From Leclercia sp. LSNIH1 (lineage in GTDB: Bacteria; Pseudomonadota; Gammaproteobacteria; Enterobacterales; Enterobacteriaceae), in assembly GCF_002902985.1 (NCBI RefSeq), contig NZ_CP026167.1, forward strand, positions 1,736,001-1,800,000: a DNA stretch of 64,000 nt, in the 5' to 3' direction. A program made the translations under genes and the position numbers. A model generated the notes under the pieces. The model searched no databases. It was not told the origin of the DNA and was given only the letters and a program-made list of their open reading frames with translations. Shown here one piece after another: positions 52,655-63,459 of the stretch. Numbering within the stretch: position 1 is the first letter of the stretch; each line of letters begins with the position of its first letter.

Positions 52655-53317
52655 TTACTTGTGGTTAACGTGCTTCTGGGTCAGGTTAGAGACACCCTGA
52701 CGGTAGCGCTGCTCCAGCGTCTCTCGGTTGGTTGCGGTCACTTCCAGATCGCGCAGCAGGCCATCGTGAATGCCATACGCCCAGCCGTGGATCGTCACCT
52801 TCTGCCCACGTTTCCACGCCGACTGCATAATGGTGGAGTGGCCGAGGTTGTAGACCTGTTCCATCACGTTCAGCTCGCACAGGGTGTCCAGGCGGCGCTC
52901 CTGCGGCATTTGACCCAACAGTGAGCTATGTTTGAACCAGATATCACGAATGTGCAGTAGCCAGTTGTCGATAAGGCCCAGTTCCGGATTTTCAACCGCT
53001 GCCTGCACGCCGCCGCAGCCGTAGTGACCACAAATGATGATGTGTTCGACTTCCAGAACATCTACTGCATACTGCACCACAGAGAGACAGTTCAGGTCAG
53101 TGTGGATCACCAGGTTCGCAACGTTGCGGTGAACAAAGAGTTCGCCAGGTTCAAGGCCGGTAAGACGTTCAGCCGGAACGCGGCTGTCGGAGCATCCAAT
53201 CCAGAGAAAGCGTGGTTTCTGAGACTGAGACAGTTTCTCAAAAAATCCGGAATCTTCTTCCAGCAGCATCTTTGACCATAGTGCGTTATTGCTGATGAGT
53301 GTATCTATGTCGTTCAT
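52655..53317 (-). CDS. can: Beta-carbonic anhydrase Can
   Basis: Zinc beta-carbonic anhydrase needed for growth in air. The 220-residue protein has the zinc ligands Cys42 and Asp44 (CSDSRVP) and His98/Cys101 (GHYGCGG). The start at 53317 ([11 protein letters not shown]) gives the E. coli length; the longer ORF adds 24 residues with no family match. It is divergent from yadG across 107 bases. Confidence 0.96.
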   Translation of the reverse strand: MNDIDTLISNNALWSKMLLEEDSGFFEKLSQSQKPRFLWIGCSDSRVPAERLTGLEPGELFVHRNVANLVIHTDLNCLSVVQYAVDVLEVEHIIICGHYGCGGVQAAVENPELGLIDNWLLHIRDIWFKHSSLLGQMPQERRLDTLCELNVMEQVYNLGHSTIMQSAWKRGQKVTIHGWAYGIHDGLLRDLEVTATNRETLEQRYRQGVSNLTQKHVNHK

Positions 53318-53424
53318 GGAGGCTAACGGCCTGTAACCGAGTGATTGCGTTGCGCTACTATAGGGTAACCCGACTTTTAATGAAACCACACAACGTGTGT
53401 CAGAACTATAGGTAAGTTTATTTC

Positions 53425-54351
53425 ATGGCGATTGCACTTGAGCTTGAGCAACTTAAAAAAACCTATCCGGGCGGCGTCCAGGCGCTGCGCGGGATAGATC
53501 TCAAAGTAGAAGCCGGTGATTTTTATGCGCTTCTGGGGCCTAACGGGGCAGGTAAATCCACCACCATCGGTATCATCAGCTCGCTGGTGAACAAATCCTC
53601 CGGCCGGGTGAGCGTGTTTGGCTATGACCTGGAGAAAGATGTGGTCAACGCCAAACGCCAGCTGGGGCTGGTGCCGCAGGAGTTTAACTTCAATCCGTTT
53701 GAGACCGTACAGCAGATTGTGGTGAACCAGGCGGGTTACTACGGCGTCGAGCGCAAAGAGGCGGTCGCGCGCAGCGAAAAGTATCTTAAGCAGCTCGATC
53801 TGTGGGAGAAACGCAACGAACGTGCGCGGATGTTGTCCGGCGGCATGAAGCGTCGTCTGATGATTGCCCGCGCCCTGATGCACGAGCCAAAGCTGCTGAT
53901 CCTCGATGAGCCCACCGCCGGGGTGGATATCGAGCTTCGCCGCTCAATGTGGAGCTTTTTGAAGGATTTAAACGACAAAGGCACCACCATTATCCTCACC
54001 ACCCACTATCTGGAAGAGGCTGAGATGCTCTGTCGCAATATCGGCATCATTCAGCACGGCGAGCTGGTGGAAAACACCTCAATGAAAGATCTGCTCTCCA
54101 AGCTGAAGTCAGAGACGTTCATTCTCGACCTGGCGGCAAAAAGTCCGCTGCCGAAGCTGGTCGGCTATCAGTACCGTCTGGTGGATACCTCCACGCTTGA
54201 AGTGGAAGTGCTGCGCGAGCAGGGGATCAACAGCGTCTTCAGCCAGCTGAGCGAGCAGGGGATTCAGGTATTAAGTATGCGTAACAAAGCAAACCGACTG
54301 GAAGAGCTCTTCGTCTCGCTGGTCCATGAGAAACAAGGAGATCGCGCATGA
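53425..54351 (+). CDS. yadG: ABC transporter ATP-binding protein YadG
   Basis: Cytoplasmic ATPase of an ABC exporter of unknown substrate, partner of YadH. The 308-residue protein has Walker A GPNGAGKST near 39-47, signature LSGGMKRRL near 139-147 and Walker B LLILDEPTAG near 157-166. The C-terminal 80 residues form the extension typical of ABC-2 ATPases. The ATG at 53425 is adjacent to a weak SD. Overlap of four bases with yadH (ATGA). Confidence 0.94.
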   Translation: MAIALELEQLKKTYPGGVQALRGIDLKVEAGDFYALLGPNGAGKSTTIGIISSLVNKSSGRVSVFGYDLEKDVVNAKRQLGLVPQEFNFNPFETVQQIVVNQAGYYGVERKEAVARSEKYLKQLDLWEKRNERARMLSGGMKRRLMIARALMHEPKLLILDEPTAGVDIELRRSMWSFLKDLNDKGTTIILTTHYLEEAEMLCRNIGIIQHGELVENTSMKDLLSKLKSETFILDLAAKSPLPKLVGYQYRLVDTSTLEVEVLREQGINSVFSQLSEQGIQVLSMRNKANRLEELFVSLVHEKQGDRA

Positions 54352-55118
54352 TGCAGCTTTACTGGGTGGCGCTGAAAAGTATCTGGGCCAAAGAGATCAA
54401 CCGTTTCATGCGTATCTGGATCCAGACCCTGGTTCCGCCGGTGATCACTATGACCCTCTACTTTATTATCTTCGGCAACCTGATTGGCTCGCGCATCGGC
54501 GAGATGCACGGCTTTACCTATATGCAGTTTATTGTGCCGGGCCTGATCATGATGGCGGTCATCACCAACGCCTACGCCAATGTGGCGTCGTCGTTCTTCA
54601 GCGCCAAGTTCCAGCGCAACATTGAAGAGCTGCTGGTGGCGCCGGTGCCTACCCACGTCATCATCGCCGGTTACGTCGGGGGCGGAGTCGCGCGCGGCCT
54701 TTGCGTCGGCATTCTGGTCACCGCCGTTTCGCTGTTCTTTGTGCCATTCCAGGTGCACTCCTGGCTGTTTGTCGGCCTGACGCTGCTGCTGACGGCGATA
54801 CTGTTCTCTCTGGCGGGGCTGCTGAACGCGGTATTCGCCAAAACCTTTGACGATATCAGCCTGATCCCGACCTTCGTTCTGACGCCGCTCACCTACCTCG
54901 GTGGGGTCTTCTATTCCCTGACGCTGCTGCCGCCGTTCTGGCAGGGGCTGTCACACCTGAACCCTATCGTCTATATGATCAGCGGCTTCCGCTTTGGTTT
55001 CCTCGGCATTTCCGATGTGCCGCTGGTGACGACCGTTGGCGTGCTGGTGATCTTTATCGTTGCCTTCTATCTGCTGTGCTGGAATCTGATCCAGCGCGGA
55101 CGTGGGCTGCGTAGCTAA
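54348..55118 (+). CDS. yadH: ABC-2 type transporter permease YadH
   Basis: Membrane subunit of the YadGH exporter. The 256-residue protein has six hydrophobic segments and the ABC-2 signature near the C-terminus (HLNPIVYMISGFRFGFLG). SD AAGGAG in the end of yadG, with a four-base overlap, implies coupled translation. Substrate unknown. Confidence 0.94.
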   Translation: MMQLYWVALKSIWAKEINRFMRIWIQTLVPPVITMTLYFIIFGNLIGSRIGEMHGFTYMQFIVPGLIMMAVITNAYANVASSFFSAKFQRNIEELLVAPVPTHVIIAGYVGGGVARGLCVGILVTAVSLFFVPFQVHSWLFVGLTLLLTAILFSLAGLLNAVFAKTFDDISLIPTFVLTPLTYLGGVFYSLTLLPPFWQGLSHLNPIVYMISGFRFGFLGISDVPLVTTVGVLVIFIVAFYLLCWNLIQRGRGLRS

Positions 55119-55124
55119 CCATCA

Positions 55125-55151
55125 GGCCCGGCGGCGTTCTGTTGCCGGGCC
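55125..55151 (+). terminator. Hairpin after yadH, REP-like
   Basis: GGCCCGGC-N11-GCCGGGCC, seven bases after the yadH stop, followed by GCTTTATT. It could be a REP unit, a weak terminator, or both. Confidence 0.5.
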
Positions 55152-55223
55152 GCTTTATTGACCACCGTCACCCCCATACCTTATCTCTCCCGCTACACTA
55201 CCCCTTTCTGATGAGAGGTGACG

Positions 55224-55664
55224 ATGCTGGGTTGGGTAATAACGTGCCATGAAGAACACGCGCAGCTGATGGCGGATCGGCTTGCCGCTCGCTTTGGGCC
55301 GCTGGAGCAATGCCAGGTGGTCAATTTCTGGCGCGGCTTAAGCTGCAATATGCTCAGCCGTATGTTGTGTGATGCCCAGCATCAAGCCGACAGCGGTGAC
55401 GGGGTGATCTTTCTGACCGACATCTCCGGCGCTGCGCCGTATCGCGCAGCCGCCCTGCTCAGCCATAAGCATGAGAATTGCGAAGTGATCTCCGGGATAA
55501 GCTATCCGCTGCTGGAGATGATGTACCCCCTGCGTGAAACGACCGACAGCGTCAGCTTTCGTAACACCATCGTGGCCCACGGCGCGCCGGACGTCAGCAG
55601 CCTGTGGCACCAGCAGCAGAAAAACCCGCCCTTCGTTCTGCTGCATGGACCGGAGAAATATTAA
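55224..55664 (+). CDS. yadI: PTS EIIA component of the mannose family, YadI
   Basis: A stand-alone phosphotransferase IIA domain of the mannose/AgaF family. The 146-residue protein has the phospho-accepting His9 (WVITCHEEHA) and the family LTDISGAAPYR segment (about 68-78). No IIB or IIC partner is nearby, so its cognate permease and role are unknown. ATG 55224 follows GAGAGGT; a GTG two codons earlier is possible. Confidence 0.9.
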   Translation: MLGWVITCHEEHAQLMADRLAARFGPLEQCQVVNFWRGLSCNMLSRMLCDAQHQADSGDGVIFLTDISGAAPYRAAALLSHKHENCEVISGISYPLLEMMYPLRETTDSVSFRNTIVAHGAPDVSSLWHQQQKNPPFVLLHGPEKY

Positions 55665-55726
55665 ACATTGGTATTACCGGTGCTTTTGCTACAATGTCGT
55701 CCGATTTTCGTACTGAATAATTCTCT

Positions 55727-56974
55727 ATGTTCTCGCGTATTTTTCTTCTGCTTCTTCTGCTGGTTTCCGGCGGCGCTTCTGCCAGTCTGCTAAGCCCGCA
55801 AGGGGCTCCGGCCCGTTATATGCAAACCACCGAAGATGCCACCATCTGGGCGCAGGTAGGTAACCGCGTCGTGACCGTCGGCAATGTGCGCGCCGGGCAG
55901 ATCATCGCCGTTTCTCCCACCCCGGCAGATTACTATGAGTTCCGGTTTGGCTTTGGCACCGGTTTTATCGACAAAGGGCATCTGGGCGAAGTGCAGGGCA
56001 AACAGCGGGTGGAGGATAGCCTTGGCGATCTGAATAAGCCTCTCAGCAACCAGAATTTGATTACGTGGAAAGATACGCCGATCTACAACGCGCCCAGCGC
56101 CGGTAGCGCCCCGTTCGGTACGCTGGCAGATAATCTGCGCTATCCGATCCTCAATAAACTCAAGGATCGCCTGAATCAGACGTGGTATCAGATCCGCATC
56201 GCTAACCGTCTGGCCTGGGTCAGCAGCCTGGATGCGCAGGAAGATAATGGCCTGCCGGTGCTCACTTATCACCATATCCTGCGCGATGAAGAGAACACCC
56301 GTTTCCGCCATACCTCAACCACCACCAGCGTACGTGCCTTCAATAACCAGATGACCTGGCTGCGCGACCAGGGCTATACCACGCTGACCCTGTATCAGCT
56401 CGAAGGTTATGTGCGTAACAAAATGAACCTGCCCGCCAGGGCAGTGGTGATCACCTTTGACGACGGCCTGAAGTCGGTCAGCCGCTACGCCTGGCCAATC
56501 CTCAGGCAGTACGGCTTTCACGCCACGGCCTTTATTATCTCCTCGCGCATCAAAGCGCATCCCCAAAAATGGGATCCAAAGACGCTGCAGTTTATGAGCA
56601 TTTCCGAGCTGCGGGAGATCCAGGATGTTTTTGACGTGCAGTCGCACACCCATTTCCTGCACCGGGTGGACAATAACCGCCATCCGATCCTGCTCAGCCG
56701 CAGTTACCACAACATCGTGATGGATTTCAAACACTCCCGCCGCGCGCTGGCGCAGTTTAACCCGCACGTGCTCTATCTTTCGTACCCGTTTGGCGGTTAC
56801 AACGATAATGCGGTAAAAGCGGCGAATGACGCCGGTTTTCATCTGGCGGTGACGACGGTAAAAGGCAAGGTAAAGCCGGGAGATAATCCGTTCTTGTTAA
56901 AGCGTTTGTACGTTCTCAGAACGGATTCTTTAGAGACCATGTCGCGGCTGATCAGCAATCAGCCGCAGGGGTAG
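55727..56974 (+). CDS. yadE: Polysaccharide deacetylase family exported protein YadE
   Basis: A 415-residue protein with a signal peptide ([19 protein letters not shown]), an SH3-like N-terminal half and a C-terminal NodB domain. The metal and catalytic elements are present: TYHHIL before the domain, [10 protein letters not shown] (two aspartates) and the QSHTHFLH histidine motif, then YPFGGYND. The substrate is unknown; a cell-surface polysaccharide is likely. Slightly longer than E. coli YadE (409). It ends only two bases before the convergent panD stop. Confidence 0.92.
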   Translation: MFSRIFLLLLLLVSGGASASLLSPQGAPARYMQTTEDATIWAQVGNRVVTVGNVRAGQIIAVSPTPADYYEFRFGFGTGFIDKGHLGEVQGKQRVEDSLGDLNKPLSNQNLITWKDTPIYNAPSAGSAPFGTLADNLRYPILNKLKDRLNQTWYQIRIANRLAWVSSLDAQEDNGLPVLTYHHILRDEENTRFRHTSTTTSVRAFNNQMTWLRDQGYTTLTLYQLEGYVRNKMNLPARAVVITFDDGLKSVSRYAWPILRQYGFHATAFIISSRIKAHPQKWDPKTLQFMSISELREIQDVFDVQSHTHFLHRVDNNRHPILLSRSYHNIVMDFKHSRRALAQFNPHVLYLSYPFGGYNDNAVKAANDAGFHLAVTTVKGKVKPGDNPFLLKRLYVLRTDSLETMSRLISNQPQG

Positions 56975-56976
56975 CA

Positions 56977-57357
56977 TCAGGCAACCTGAACGGGGATCGC
57001 TTTCGCGGTGCGTTTCATGTCGTTGTCGCCTTCGAAATAGGCCACTTTCGGCTGCCAGCGGCGGGCTTCCTCGTCGGACATCATAACGAAGCTGGCGATG
57101 ATGACGATATCGCCCACGTTGGCACAGTGCGCGGCCGCACCGTTCACGGAGATGATTTTAGAACCCCGTTCAGCCGCGATAGCATAGGTTGAGAAACGAT
57201 TGCCGTTACTCACGTTCCAGATATCAATGGCTTCGTTTTCAAGAATACCCGCCGCGTCAAGAAAATCCTGATCGATCGCGCAGGAGCCTTCATAGTGCAG
57301 ATCGGCCTGAGTGACCTTCACACGGTGAAGCTTACCTTGCAACATTTTGCGAATCAT
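56977..57357 (-). CDS. panD: Aspartate 1-decarboxylase proenzyme PanD
   Basis: Pyruvoyl enzyme that makes beta-alanine for pantothenate. The 126-residue proenzyme cleaves between Gly24 and Ser25 (HYEGSCAID). It lies 85 bases after panC on the same strand. E. coli has the rpn transposase-like gene between panC and panD; it is absent here. Confidence 0.96.
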   Translation of the reverse strand: MIRKMLQGKLHRVKVTQADLHYEGSCAIDQDFLDAAGILENEAIDIWNVSNGNRFSTYAIAAERGSKIISVNGAAAHCANVGDIVIIASFVMMSDEEARRWQPKVAYFEGDNDMKRTAKAIPVQVA

Positions 57358-57442
57358 GATGTTACCTTTACTCTTCTTCGTAACCCACTTGCCCGCAAGT
57401 GGGAAGGGAAACTAATCCATTAGCTATCTATCAGCTCAGTCA

Positions 57443-58297
57443 TTACTGAGCCAGTTCAACGACACTGTTGTCGATCAGGCGCGCCTGACCGAGCCACGCA
57501 GCAACCAGGATCACCGCGCGTTTGCTGGTGACAGAGAGCTCCAGCAGCGTATCGGCATCGCGGATCTGAATATCATCAGCCCGGAAGCCTTTGTCATTCA
57601 GCTCCTGCTCGGCAATGGCGATAATCTCTTCACTGCTCAGCGCCTTCTGTTGCAGCTTTTCAACCATCGCGCTCATCACCTTATACAGACCCGGCGCGAT
57701 TTTACGCTGGTCAGCGGTGAGGTAGCCGTTGCGGGAGCTCAGCGCCAGGCCATCTTTGGCACGCACGATCGGTACGCCAACGATGTCGATGTCGTAGCCC
57801 ATGTCGGCTACCATCTTGCGGATCAGCGCCAGTTGCTGGAAATCTTTCTCGCCGAAACAGGCGATATCCGGCTGCACAAGGTTAAACAGCTTGCTGACGA
57901 TGGTAGAAACACCGCGGAAATGACCCGGACGGCTGGCGCCTTCCAGCATGGTGGAGATACCCGGTACGTCCACATAGGTCGTCTCTTCCGTACCCTTAGG
58001 ATAGACATCATTCGGTGCCGGGGCGAAGACGAAATCGACCTGATGCTTTTTCAGCTTCTCGCAATCTTCCTGCAGCGTGCGCGGGTAGCGGGCCAGGTCG
58101 TCGGCACGGTCAAATTGCATCGGGTTAACAAAAATGCTCACCACTACCACATCGGCACGGGCTTTGGCTTCGTCCACCAGCTTCATGTGGCCGTCATGCA
58201 GGTTGCCCATGGTGGGAACCAGCGCGATACGTTTACCTTCCTGGCGCAGGCGACGAATATGCTGGCGCAGCAGCGGCAGGGTTTCAATGATTAGCAC
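57443..58297 (-). CDS. panC: Pantothenate synthetase PanC
   Basis: Joins pantoate and beta-alanine with ATP. The 284-residue protein has the ATP-binding [13 protein letters not shown] (about 27-39, HIGH-like) and the second ATP motif [11 protein letters not shown] (about 180-190, KMSKS-equivalent ALSSRN). It follows panB by 11 bases and its product works directly with PanB and PanD. Confidence 0.96.
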   Translation of the reverse strand: MLIIETLPLLRQHIRRLRQEGKRIALVPTMGNLHDGHMKLVDEAKARADVVVVSIFVNPMQFDRADDLARYPRTLQEDCEKLKKHQVDFVFAPAPNDVYPKGTEETTYVDVPGISTMLEGASRPGHFRGVSTIVSKLFNLVQPDIACFGEKDFQQLALIRKMVADMGYDIDIVGVPIVRAKDGLALSSRNGYLTADQRKIAPGLYKVMSAMVEKLQQKALSSEEIIAIAEQELNDKGFRADDIQIRDADTLLELSVTSKRAVILVAAWLGQARLIDNSVVELAQ

Positions 58298-58308
58298 AAC
58301 AAGACTCC

Positions 58309-59100
58309 TTACTGGAAACTGTGTTCTTCACCCGGGTAAACACCCGATTCAACGTCGGCAATATACTGCCTGACTGCGCCGCGCATGTCGCCTGCGTCGA
58401 TAAGGAAATTCTTCGCAAATTTTGGGATATGCCCGCCGGTAATGCCAAACGCATCGTGCATCACCAGAATTTGTCCGTCGGTGACGTTACCGGCGCCAAT
58501 GCCGATCACCGGAATAGAAAGCGCCTCGGTAATGCGTTTCGCCAGCGACACCGGCACGCACTCCAGCACCAGCAGCTGTGCCCCTGCGGCTTCTAACGCC
58601 TGCGCATCATCAAACAGGGTCTGGGCAGCGTCACCGCGGCCCTGCACCTTATAGCCACCGAAGATATTGACCGACTGCGGGGTTAACCCCAGATGGCCGC
58701 ATACCGGCACCGCGCGCTCGGTGAGCATGCGTACGGTCTCAACCAGCCAGGCGCCGCCTTCCACTTTGACCATGTTGGCACCGGCGCGCATCACCGTGGC
58801 GGCATTTTCAAACGCCTGCTCCGGTGTGGCGTAGGCCATAAACGGGAGATCGGCGAGCAGCAGAGAAGCTGGGGCTCCGCGGCGAACCGCCCGGGTATGA
58901 TAAGCAATATCTTCTACCGTTACCGGCAGAGTGGAGTCATGTCCCTGGACCGTCATCCCTAACGAGTCGCCGACCAGCATGACGTTAATCCCCTCTTCGG
59001 CAAAGAGTTTGGCGAAGCTGTAGTCATAGGCGGTAATGGTGGCGAAGCGCTGCTTGTCCTGTTTGCATTTCTGCAGGGTGGCGATGGTGGTTGGTTTCAT
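58309..59100 (-). CDS. panB: 3-methyl-2-oxobutanoate hydroxymethyltransferase PanB
   Basis: First committed enzyme of pantoate synthesis (ketopantoate from alpha-ketoisovalerate). The start at 59100 ([14 protein letters not shown]) gives 263 residues, one fewer than E. coli. Metal and substrate residues lie in MLVGDSLGM (Asp45 region) and the KVEGG segment. The open frame upstream to 59199 is spurious. First gene of panB-panC-panD. Confidence 0.96.
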   Translation of the reverse strand: MKPTTIATLQKCKQDKQRFATITAYDYSFAKLFAEEGINVMLVGDSLGMTVQGHDSTLPVTVEDIAYHTRAVRRGAPASLLLADLPFMAYATPEQAFENAATVMRAGANMVKVEGGAWLVETVRMLTERAVPVCGHLGLTPQSVNIFGGYKVQGRGDAAQTLFDDAQALEAAGAQLLVLECVPVSLAKRITEALSIPVIGIGAGNVTDGQILVMHDAFGITGGHIPKFAKNFLIDAGDMRGAVRQYIADVESGVYPGEEHSFQ

Positions 59101-59222
59101 ACTGTTTCCTGATAGCCCAAAGCGAATCTTTGCGCATTCTAACAGTAACATTCGGGGGAACAATGATTTTACGTAACCGATTAACCATAAATATTTCATG
59201 GTTAATCAACGGAAATTTACTG

Positions 59223-59702
59223 TTACCAGTGAGCTGGTTTTTCGGCGTTAAGCTGCGTCAGCAGGGCGCTCAGACTTTCGCCGTCGGGGAAGATCAGGTC
59301 GGGGGCAATTTCAAACAGCGGCCAGAGCATAAAGCCGCGGCGTTTCATGTCGTAATGCGGCACGGTCAGGCGTTCGGTGTTAATCACCGCATCACCAAAC
59401 AGCATGATATCCAAATCGAGGGTGCGCGGTCCCCAGCGCTCTTCTTTACGCACTCGCCCCTGCTGCAGCTCAATGCGCTGGGTGTTGTCCAGCAGCGCGT
59501 CGGCGCTAAGGGCGGTTTCCAGCGCAATGGCGGCGTTGAGGTAGTCGGGCTGATCCTGCGGGCCCAGCGGGGGCGTGCGATAGAAAGAGGAGAGGGCGAC
59601 AACGCGGCTCTGCGGAATGTCGCCCAGCGCCTGGACGGCAGCATTGACCTGCTCCAGCGGAGAGGCCAGATTACTGCCGATGGCGATATAGGTCAGCGTC
59701 AT
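59223..59702 (-). CDS. folK: HPPK, 6-hydroxymethyl-dihydropterin pyrophosphokinase FolK
   Basis: Folate-pathway kinase. The 159-residue protein has the HPPK signature [15 protein letters not shown] (about 88-102) with the two Mg-binding aspartates, and the N-terminal [11 protein letters not shown]. It overlaps the pcnB end by four bases and is probably translated from the pcnB message. Confidence 0.95.
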   Translation of the reverse strand: MTLTYIAIGSNLASPLEQVNAAVQALGDIPQSRVVALSSFYRTPPLGPQDQPDYLNAAIALETALSADALLDNTQRIELQQGRVRKEERWGPRTLDLDIMLFGDAVINTERLTVPHYDMKRRGFMLWPLFEIAPDLIFPDGESLSALLTQLNAEKPAHW

Positions 59703-61096
59703 GCGGCCCCTTCGCGGCGTGGAGCACGCTTACGTGGACGACGATGGCGGCGACGCGGCGCCGGCTCTTCATCGAGACCGGTCAGCATGTCCTTCTGCGC
59801 CGGTGGCGCAGAAACCTGGAACTCACCCCACCACTGCACCAGCGCCTGCAGCTCGCGGTTGTTCTCCGCTTCGGCACGCAGGGCCATCAGATCGTAAGCC
59901 GCACGGAATTTTGGATGCTCCATTAACTTCCATGCGCGTTTACCCTGACGACGGGACATCCGCAGCTGAAGCTGCCAGATATCACGCACCAGCGTGGTGA
60001 TGCGTTTCGGGATCGCCAGCGAACGGCAGGCTTCATCCAGCACATCGTTAGCGGCCAGGGCGAAGGCATCGTAGTAGGCCAGACCGCTCTCCTGAGCAAT
60101 CTTCTGTGCCGTCTCCAGCAGCGGATACCAGAACATCGCCGCAAAGAGGAATGCCGGGTTAACGCGCATATCGTTCTGAATGCGGTTATCGGTATTCTTC
60201 AACACCTGGTCGATGATACGTTCCATCGCGCTGTCACCTTTTTCGGTGAAGTTGCGCGTAATGGTCGGGAACAGGGGCTGGAACAGGCTGTATTCGCGCA
60301 GCAGCTGATAGGTGGCAAAACCGTGACCAGCCTGCAGCAGCTTCAGCGCCTCTTCAAACAGACGCGCCGGGGGCACATCGTTGATCAGCGTCGCCAGGCG
60401 CGGGATCGGCTCGGCGGTTTCCGGGCTGATGTGCATACCCAGCTTGGCGGCAAAACGCACGGCACGCAGCATCCGCACCGGATCTTCGCGGTAGCGGGTT
60501 TCCGGGTTGCCGATCAGGCGAATCAGACCCGCTTTAAGATCCGGCACCCCACCCACGAAATCGCGGACGGTAAAGTCAGCCACGCTGTAATACAGGCTGT
60601 TGATAGTGAAATCGCGACGCTGGGCATCTTCTTCGATAGAACCGAAGATATTGTCACGCAGCAGCATACCGTTCTGGCCGCGCTGGGAAGTGGTGCGATC
60701 GGTTGGCGTGCCTTCGTGATGACCACGGAAGGTGGCCACTTCGATGATCTCCGGCCCAAACATGACGTGAGCAAGACGGAAGCGGCGGCCAACCAGACGG
60801 CAGTTGCGGAATAATTTCCGCACCTGCTCAGGCGTGGCGCTGGTGGTCACGTCAAAATCTTTCGGCTTTTTGCCCAGCAACAGGTCACGCACCCCGCCAC
60901 CAACGAGATACGCCTCATAGCCAGCTTTATTCAGGCGATAAAGCACCTTAAGGGCGTTTTCACTGATATCTTTGCGGGAAATAGCATGCTGTTCGCGCGG
61001 AATAACCGACATCGTATTTTGAACAATGACGTCATCCGCCATGCTCTCATCGCGGCTCAGCACCTTACGGCAAAAATTAGCGACTCGGGTAAAAAT
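59699..61096 (-). CDS. pcnB: Poly(A) polymerase I PcnB, ATT start
   Basis: Adds poly(A) tails that mark RNAs for decay and controls ColE1-type plasmid copy number. The nucleotidyltransferase motif [18 protein letters not shown] carries the catalytic DxD. The C-terminus is strongly basic ([14 protein letters not shown]). From the ATT at 61094-61096 the protein is 465 residues, exactly the E. coli length, with the matching N-terminus [14 protein letters not shown] and SD GAGGTG four bases upstream. E. coli pcnB is known to use AUU. A GTG 11 codons later (61063) would lose conserved residues. Confidence 0.93.
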   Translation of the reverse strand: MFTRVANFCRKVLSRDESMADDVIVQNTMSVIPREQHAISRKDISENALKVLYRLNKAGYEAYLVGGGVRDLLLGKKPKDFDVTTSATPEQVRKLFRNCRLVGRRFRLAHVMFGPEIIEVATFRGHHEGTPTDRTTSQRGQNGMLLRDNIFGSIEEDAQRRDFTINSLYYSVADFTVRDFVGGVPDLKAGLIRLIGNPETRYREDPVRMLRAVRFAAKLGMHISPETAEPIPRLATLINDVPPARLFEEALKLLQAGHGFATYQLLREYSLFQPLFPTITRNFTEKGDSAMERIIDQVLKNTDNRIQNDMRVNPAFLFAAMFWYPLLETAQKIAQESGLAYYDAFALAANDVLDEACRSLAIPKRITTLVRDIWQLQLRMSRRQGKRAWKLMEHPKFRAAYDLMALRAEAENNRELQALVQWWGEFQVSAPPAQKDMLTGLDEEPAPRRRHRRPRKRAPRREGAA

Positions 61097-61149
61097 AGTA
61101 CACCTCGGTAGTGTGTGTTTCAGAATTCAGGACAAAAAATAGCGGCTAA

Positions 61150-62037
61150 TCATAGCTCAGCGAGACGCATTTGAGAATGCTGGATTTTCGGCACGCGAAT
61201 GAGCGACCAGTTGGCCACCGCTTTTTCCAGCAATTCTTCGGTGCGCAGATCCTGCCACTCATTTGTTACATCCTGGTTTAGAAATTGTAAAGCATTGATA
61301 AGAACAGGGCGAGGATCGCCGGTCGGTAATGCGGGGGCATGATTCTGTTTCGAGAGTTTCATCCCTTTTTCATTCACCACCAGCGGCAGGTGAATGTAGT
61401 CAGGAACCGGCCAGCCAAACAGCCGGTAGAGCGAAATCTGCCGGACGGTAGGTTCAATCAGGTCGGCCCCGCGCACAATTTCGTTTACGCCCTGGAAATG
61501 GTCATCCACCACCACCGCCAGGTTATAAGCAAACAGCCCGTCCCGCCGATGGATAATGAAATCCTCGCCCGCCAGACGCGCATCGGCGTGGAGTTCACCC
61601 TGTAACCGGTCGGTAAAGCAGGTGACGGGATGCTGTTGCATCACCCGCACCGCCGCATTTTCCGGGCCGTGATGCAGGGTGCGGCAGTGGCCGTCATAGA
61701 CGCCGCCGACGCGCTGAATGCGGGCGCGGGTGCAGGTGCAGTAGTACGAAAGGCCCTCGGCATGCAGCCAGGCCAGGCGTTCGCGGTAGGCTTCGTGGCG
61801 TTGGGATTGCCAGAGAACATCGCCGTCCCAGTGCAGGCCGTAATGTTCCAGCTGTCGCAGAATGGACTCTGCCGCACCGGGAACTTCACGCGGAGGGTCG
61901 ATATCTTCAATACGCACGCGCCAGATACCCTGTCGGGCACGGGCTTGCAGATAGCTGCCAAGGGCGGCAATAAGCGAGCCGAAATGCAGTTCGCCAGAGG
62001 GGGATGGCGCGAAGCGCCCAATATAGTCAGCAGGCAT
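61150..62037 (-). CDS. gluQ: Glutamyl-Q tRNA(Asp) synthetase GluQ
   Basis: Truncated glutamyl-tRNA synthetase paralogue that attaches glutamate to queuosine in tRNA-Asp. The 295-residue protein has the catalytic Rossmann fold ([19 protein letters not shown]) and a [13 protein letters not shown]-like loop, no anticodon-binding domain, and a zinc site (YYCTCTRAR with YDGHC). It lies between dksA and pcnB, the classic dksA-gluQ-pcnB-folK order; 53 bases separate it from the pcnB start. Confidence 0.95.
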   Translation of the reverse strand: MPADYIGRFAPSPSGELHFGSLIAALGSYLQARARQGIWRVRIEDIDPPREVPGAAESILRQLEHYGLHWDGDVLWQSQRHEAYRERLAWLHAEGLSYYCTCTRARIQRVGGVYDGHCRTLHHGPENAAVRVMQQHPVTCFTDRLQGELHADARLAGEDFIIHRRDGLFAYNLAVVVDDHFQGVNEIVRGADLIEPTVRQISLYRLFGWPVPDYIHLPLVVNEKGMKLSKQNHAPALPTGDPRPVLINALQFLNQDVTNEWQDLRTEELLEKAVANWSLIRVPKIQHSQMRLAEL

Positions 62038-62060
62038 AATTACACGGCGCAGAAAGTAAT

Positions 62061-62084
62061 CAGGCGGGAGAGAACTCCCGCCTG
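62061..62084 (-). terminator. Hairpin between dksA and gluQ
   Basis: Perfect 10-bp stem CAGGCGGGAG-N4-CTCCCGCCTG, 26 bases after the dksA stop, followed on the minus strand by ATTACTTTCT. A terminator that limits gluQ expression relative to dksA is known at this place in E. coli. Confidence 0.7.
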
Positions 62085-62109
62085 TGGTAGCGTCATAACA
62101 GGGCTGGCA

Positions 62110-62565
62110 TTAACCGGCCATCTGTTTTTCGCGGATTTCTGCCAGCGTTTTACAGTCGATGCACAGGTCGGCTGTCGGACGGGCTTCCAGACGACGAATG
62201 CCGATTTCGACACCGCAGGACTCGCAGAAGCCGAAATCTTCGTCTTCGACTTTTTTCAGCGTTTTCTCAATCTTTTTGATCAGCTTGCGCTCGCGGTCAC
62301 GGTTACGCAGTTCGAGGCTGAATTCTTCTTCCTGGGCGGCACGGTCTACCGGATCCGGGAAGTTAGCCGCTTCGTCCTGCATATGTGTAACGGTGCGATC
62401 GACTTCATCCCGGAGTTGATTACGCCATGCTTCAAGGATTCGCTTGAAGTGTGATAGCTGGGCTTCATTCATATACTCTTCGCCCGGCTTCTCTTGATAC
62501 GGCTCCACCCCAGCGATGGCGAGAATACTCAGGGACGATGTTTTACGGTTTTGCCCTTCTTGCAT
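62110..62565 (-). CDS. dksA: RNA polymerase-binding transcription factor DksA
   Basis: Secondary-channel factor that works with ppGpp at stringent promoters. The 151-residue protein has the coiled-coil with the acidic tip ([11 protein letters not shown], Asp71/Asp74) and the zinc finger CESC...CIDC (114-138). The start at 62565 ([10 protein letters not shown]) has SD AAGGAG; the longer ORF adds six residues (MLRRSN) that are not in the family. Confidence 0.97.
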   Translation of the reverse strand: MQEGQNRKTSSLSILAIAGVEPYQEKPGEEYMNEAQLSHFKRILEAWRNQLRDEVDRTVTHMQDEAANFPDPVDRAAQEEEFSLELRNRDRERKLIKKIEKTLKKVEDEDFGFCESCGVEIGIRRLEARPTADLCIDCKTLAEIREKQMAG

Positions 62566-62742
62566 GTTGCTTCTCCTTAACACGCACTATCGATCCCCGT
62601 GTTGGGGGAAAAATCAGGCCGCTATAAATAGCAGATGCTTTTCCGTAAGGCAATTATCTAAACGTAACACTTGACAAGCCTGTGAGGAAAAGCGTATTTG
62701 CGCACACGACCAGAATACTTATTAGCCAACGCTCAACCCCTT

Positions 62743-63447
62743 TCATAACGTGGCGGGGAGAGCGGATCTCAGAGTGATATTATCGGCAGAAAGTTCAGCT
62801 TTATACACCAAAACCTCTACCCCCTGCTTTTGTGCCTCATTCAACAGTTGCGCGTACTTAAGGTCAATATGGCGGGCGGGTGAAAATCGCCCAATTGCGC
62901 TGTGCAATACTGCAAATAACAGCACGGCGCGTTTGCCCGCCGCCGCTACACTCATAAGCTCCCGGAGGTGCTTCTGCCCTCGCAGCGTCACCGCATCCGG
63001 GAAATAACCGTTATCTTTCTCAGCTAACGTCACTGATTTCACTTCAATATAGCACTCGGGGCGATCGTCTGCCTGCAACATAAAGTCGATTCTGCTGCTT
63101 TCGCTGCCATATTTTACTTCGCTTTTTAGCGTGTTATAGCCGCGCAGTTCCGGAATAAAATCCAGACTAATCGCCTCTTTGACCAGCTGGTTCGCTCGCA
63201 GCGTATTGACGCAAATATATTCTCCGTCCGCGGTCTGGGTTATTTCCCAGGTGTGAGGATATTTACGTTTGATATTACTGGAGGTGGAGTACCAGACGGT
63301 ATCCCCCGGCGTGGCGCAGCCGGTCATCGCCCCGGTATTGGGGCAGTGCAGGGTCAGGGTTTCACCGTTAGGCGTTACCACGTCGGCAAGAAAACGTTTA
63401 TAGCGTTGTACCAGCGTGGCGGGTTGTAGGGCAGGGGTAAACTGCAT
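62743..63447 (-). CDS. sfsA: Sugar fermentation stimulation protein SfsA
   Basis: A 234-residue protein of the SfsA family (nuclease-like fold, DNA binding reported in E. coli; physiological role unclear). It has an N-terminal OB-like part ([15 protein letters not shown]) and PD-(D/E)xK-like core residues ([19 protein letters not shown]). 12 bases after thpR, so probably co-transcribed with it; 177 bases separate it from dksA. Confidence 0.94.
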   Translation of the reverse strand: MQFTPALQPATLVQRYKRFLADVVTPNGETLTLHCPNTGAMTGCATPGDTVWYSTSSNIKRKYPHTWEITQTADGEYICVNTLRANQLVKEAISLDFIPELRGYNTLKSEVKYGSESSRIDFMLQADDRPECYIEVKSVTLAEKDNGYFPDAVTLRGQKHLRELMSVAAAGKRAVLLFAVLHSAIGRFSPARHIDLKYAQLLNEAQKQGVEVLVYKAELSADNITLRSALPATL

Positions 63448-63459
63448 GCAAATTCCTTG

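Noticed and set aside
61030..61063. GTG at 61063 as the pcnB start
   Set aside because: Conserved codons continue 11 positions upstream to an ATT with a good SD and the E. coli length.
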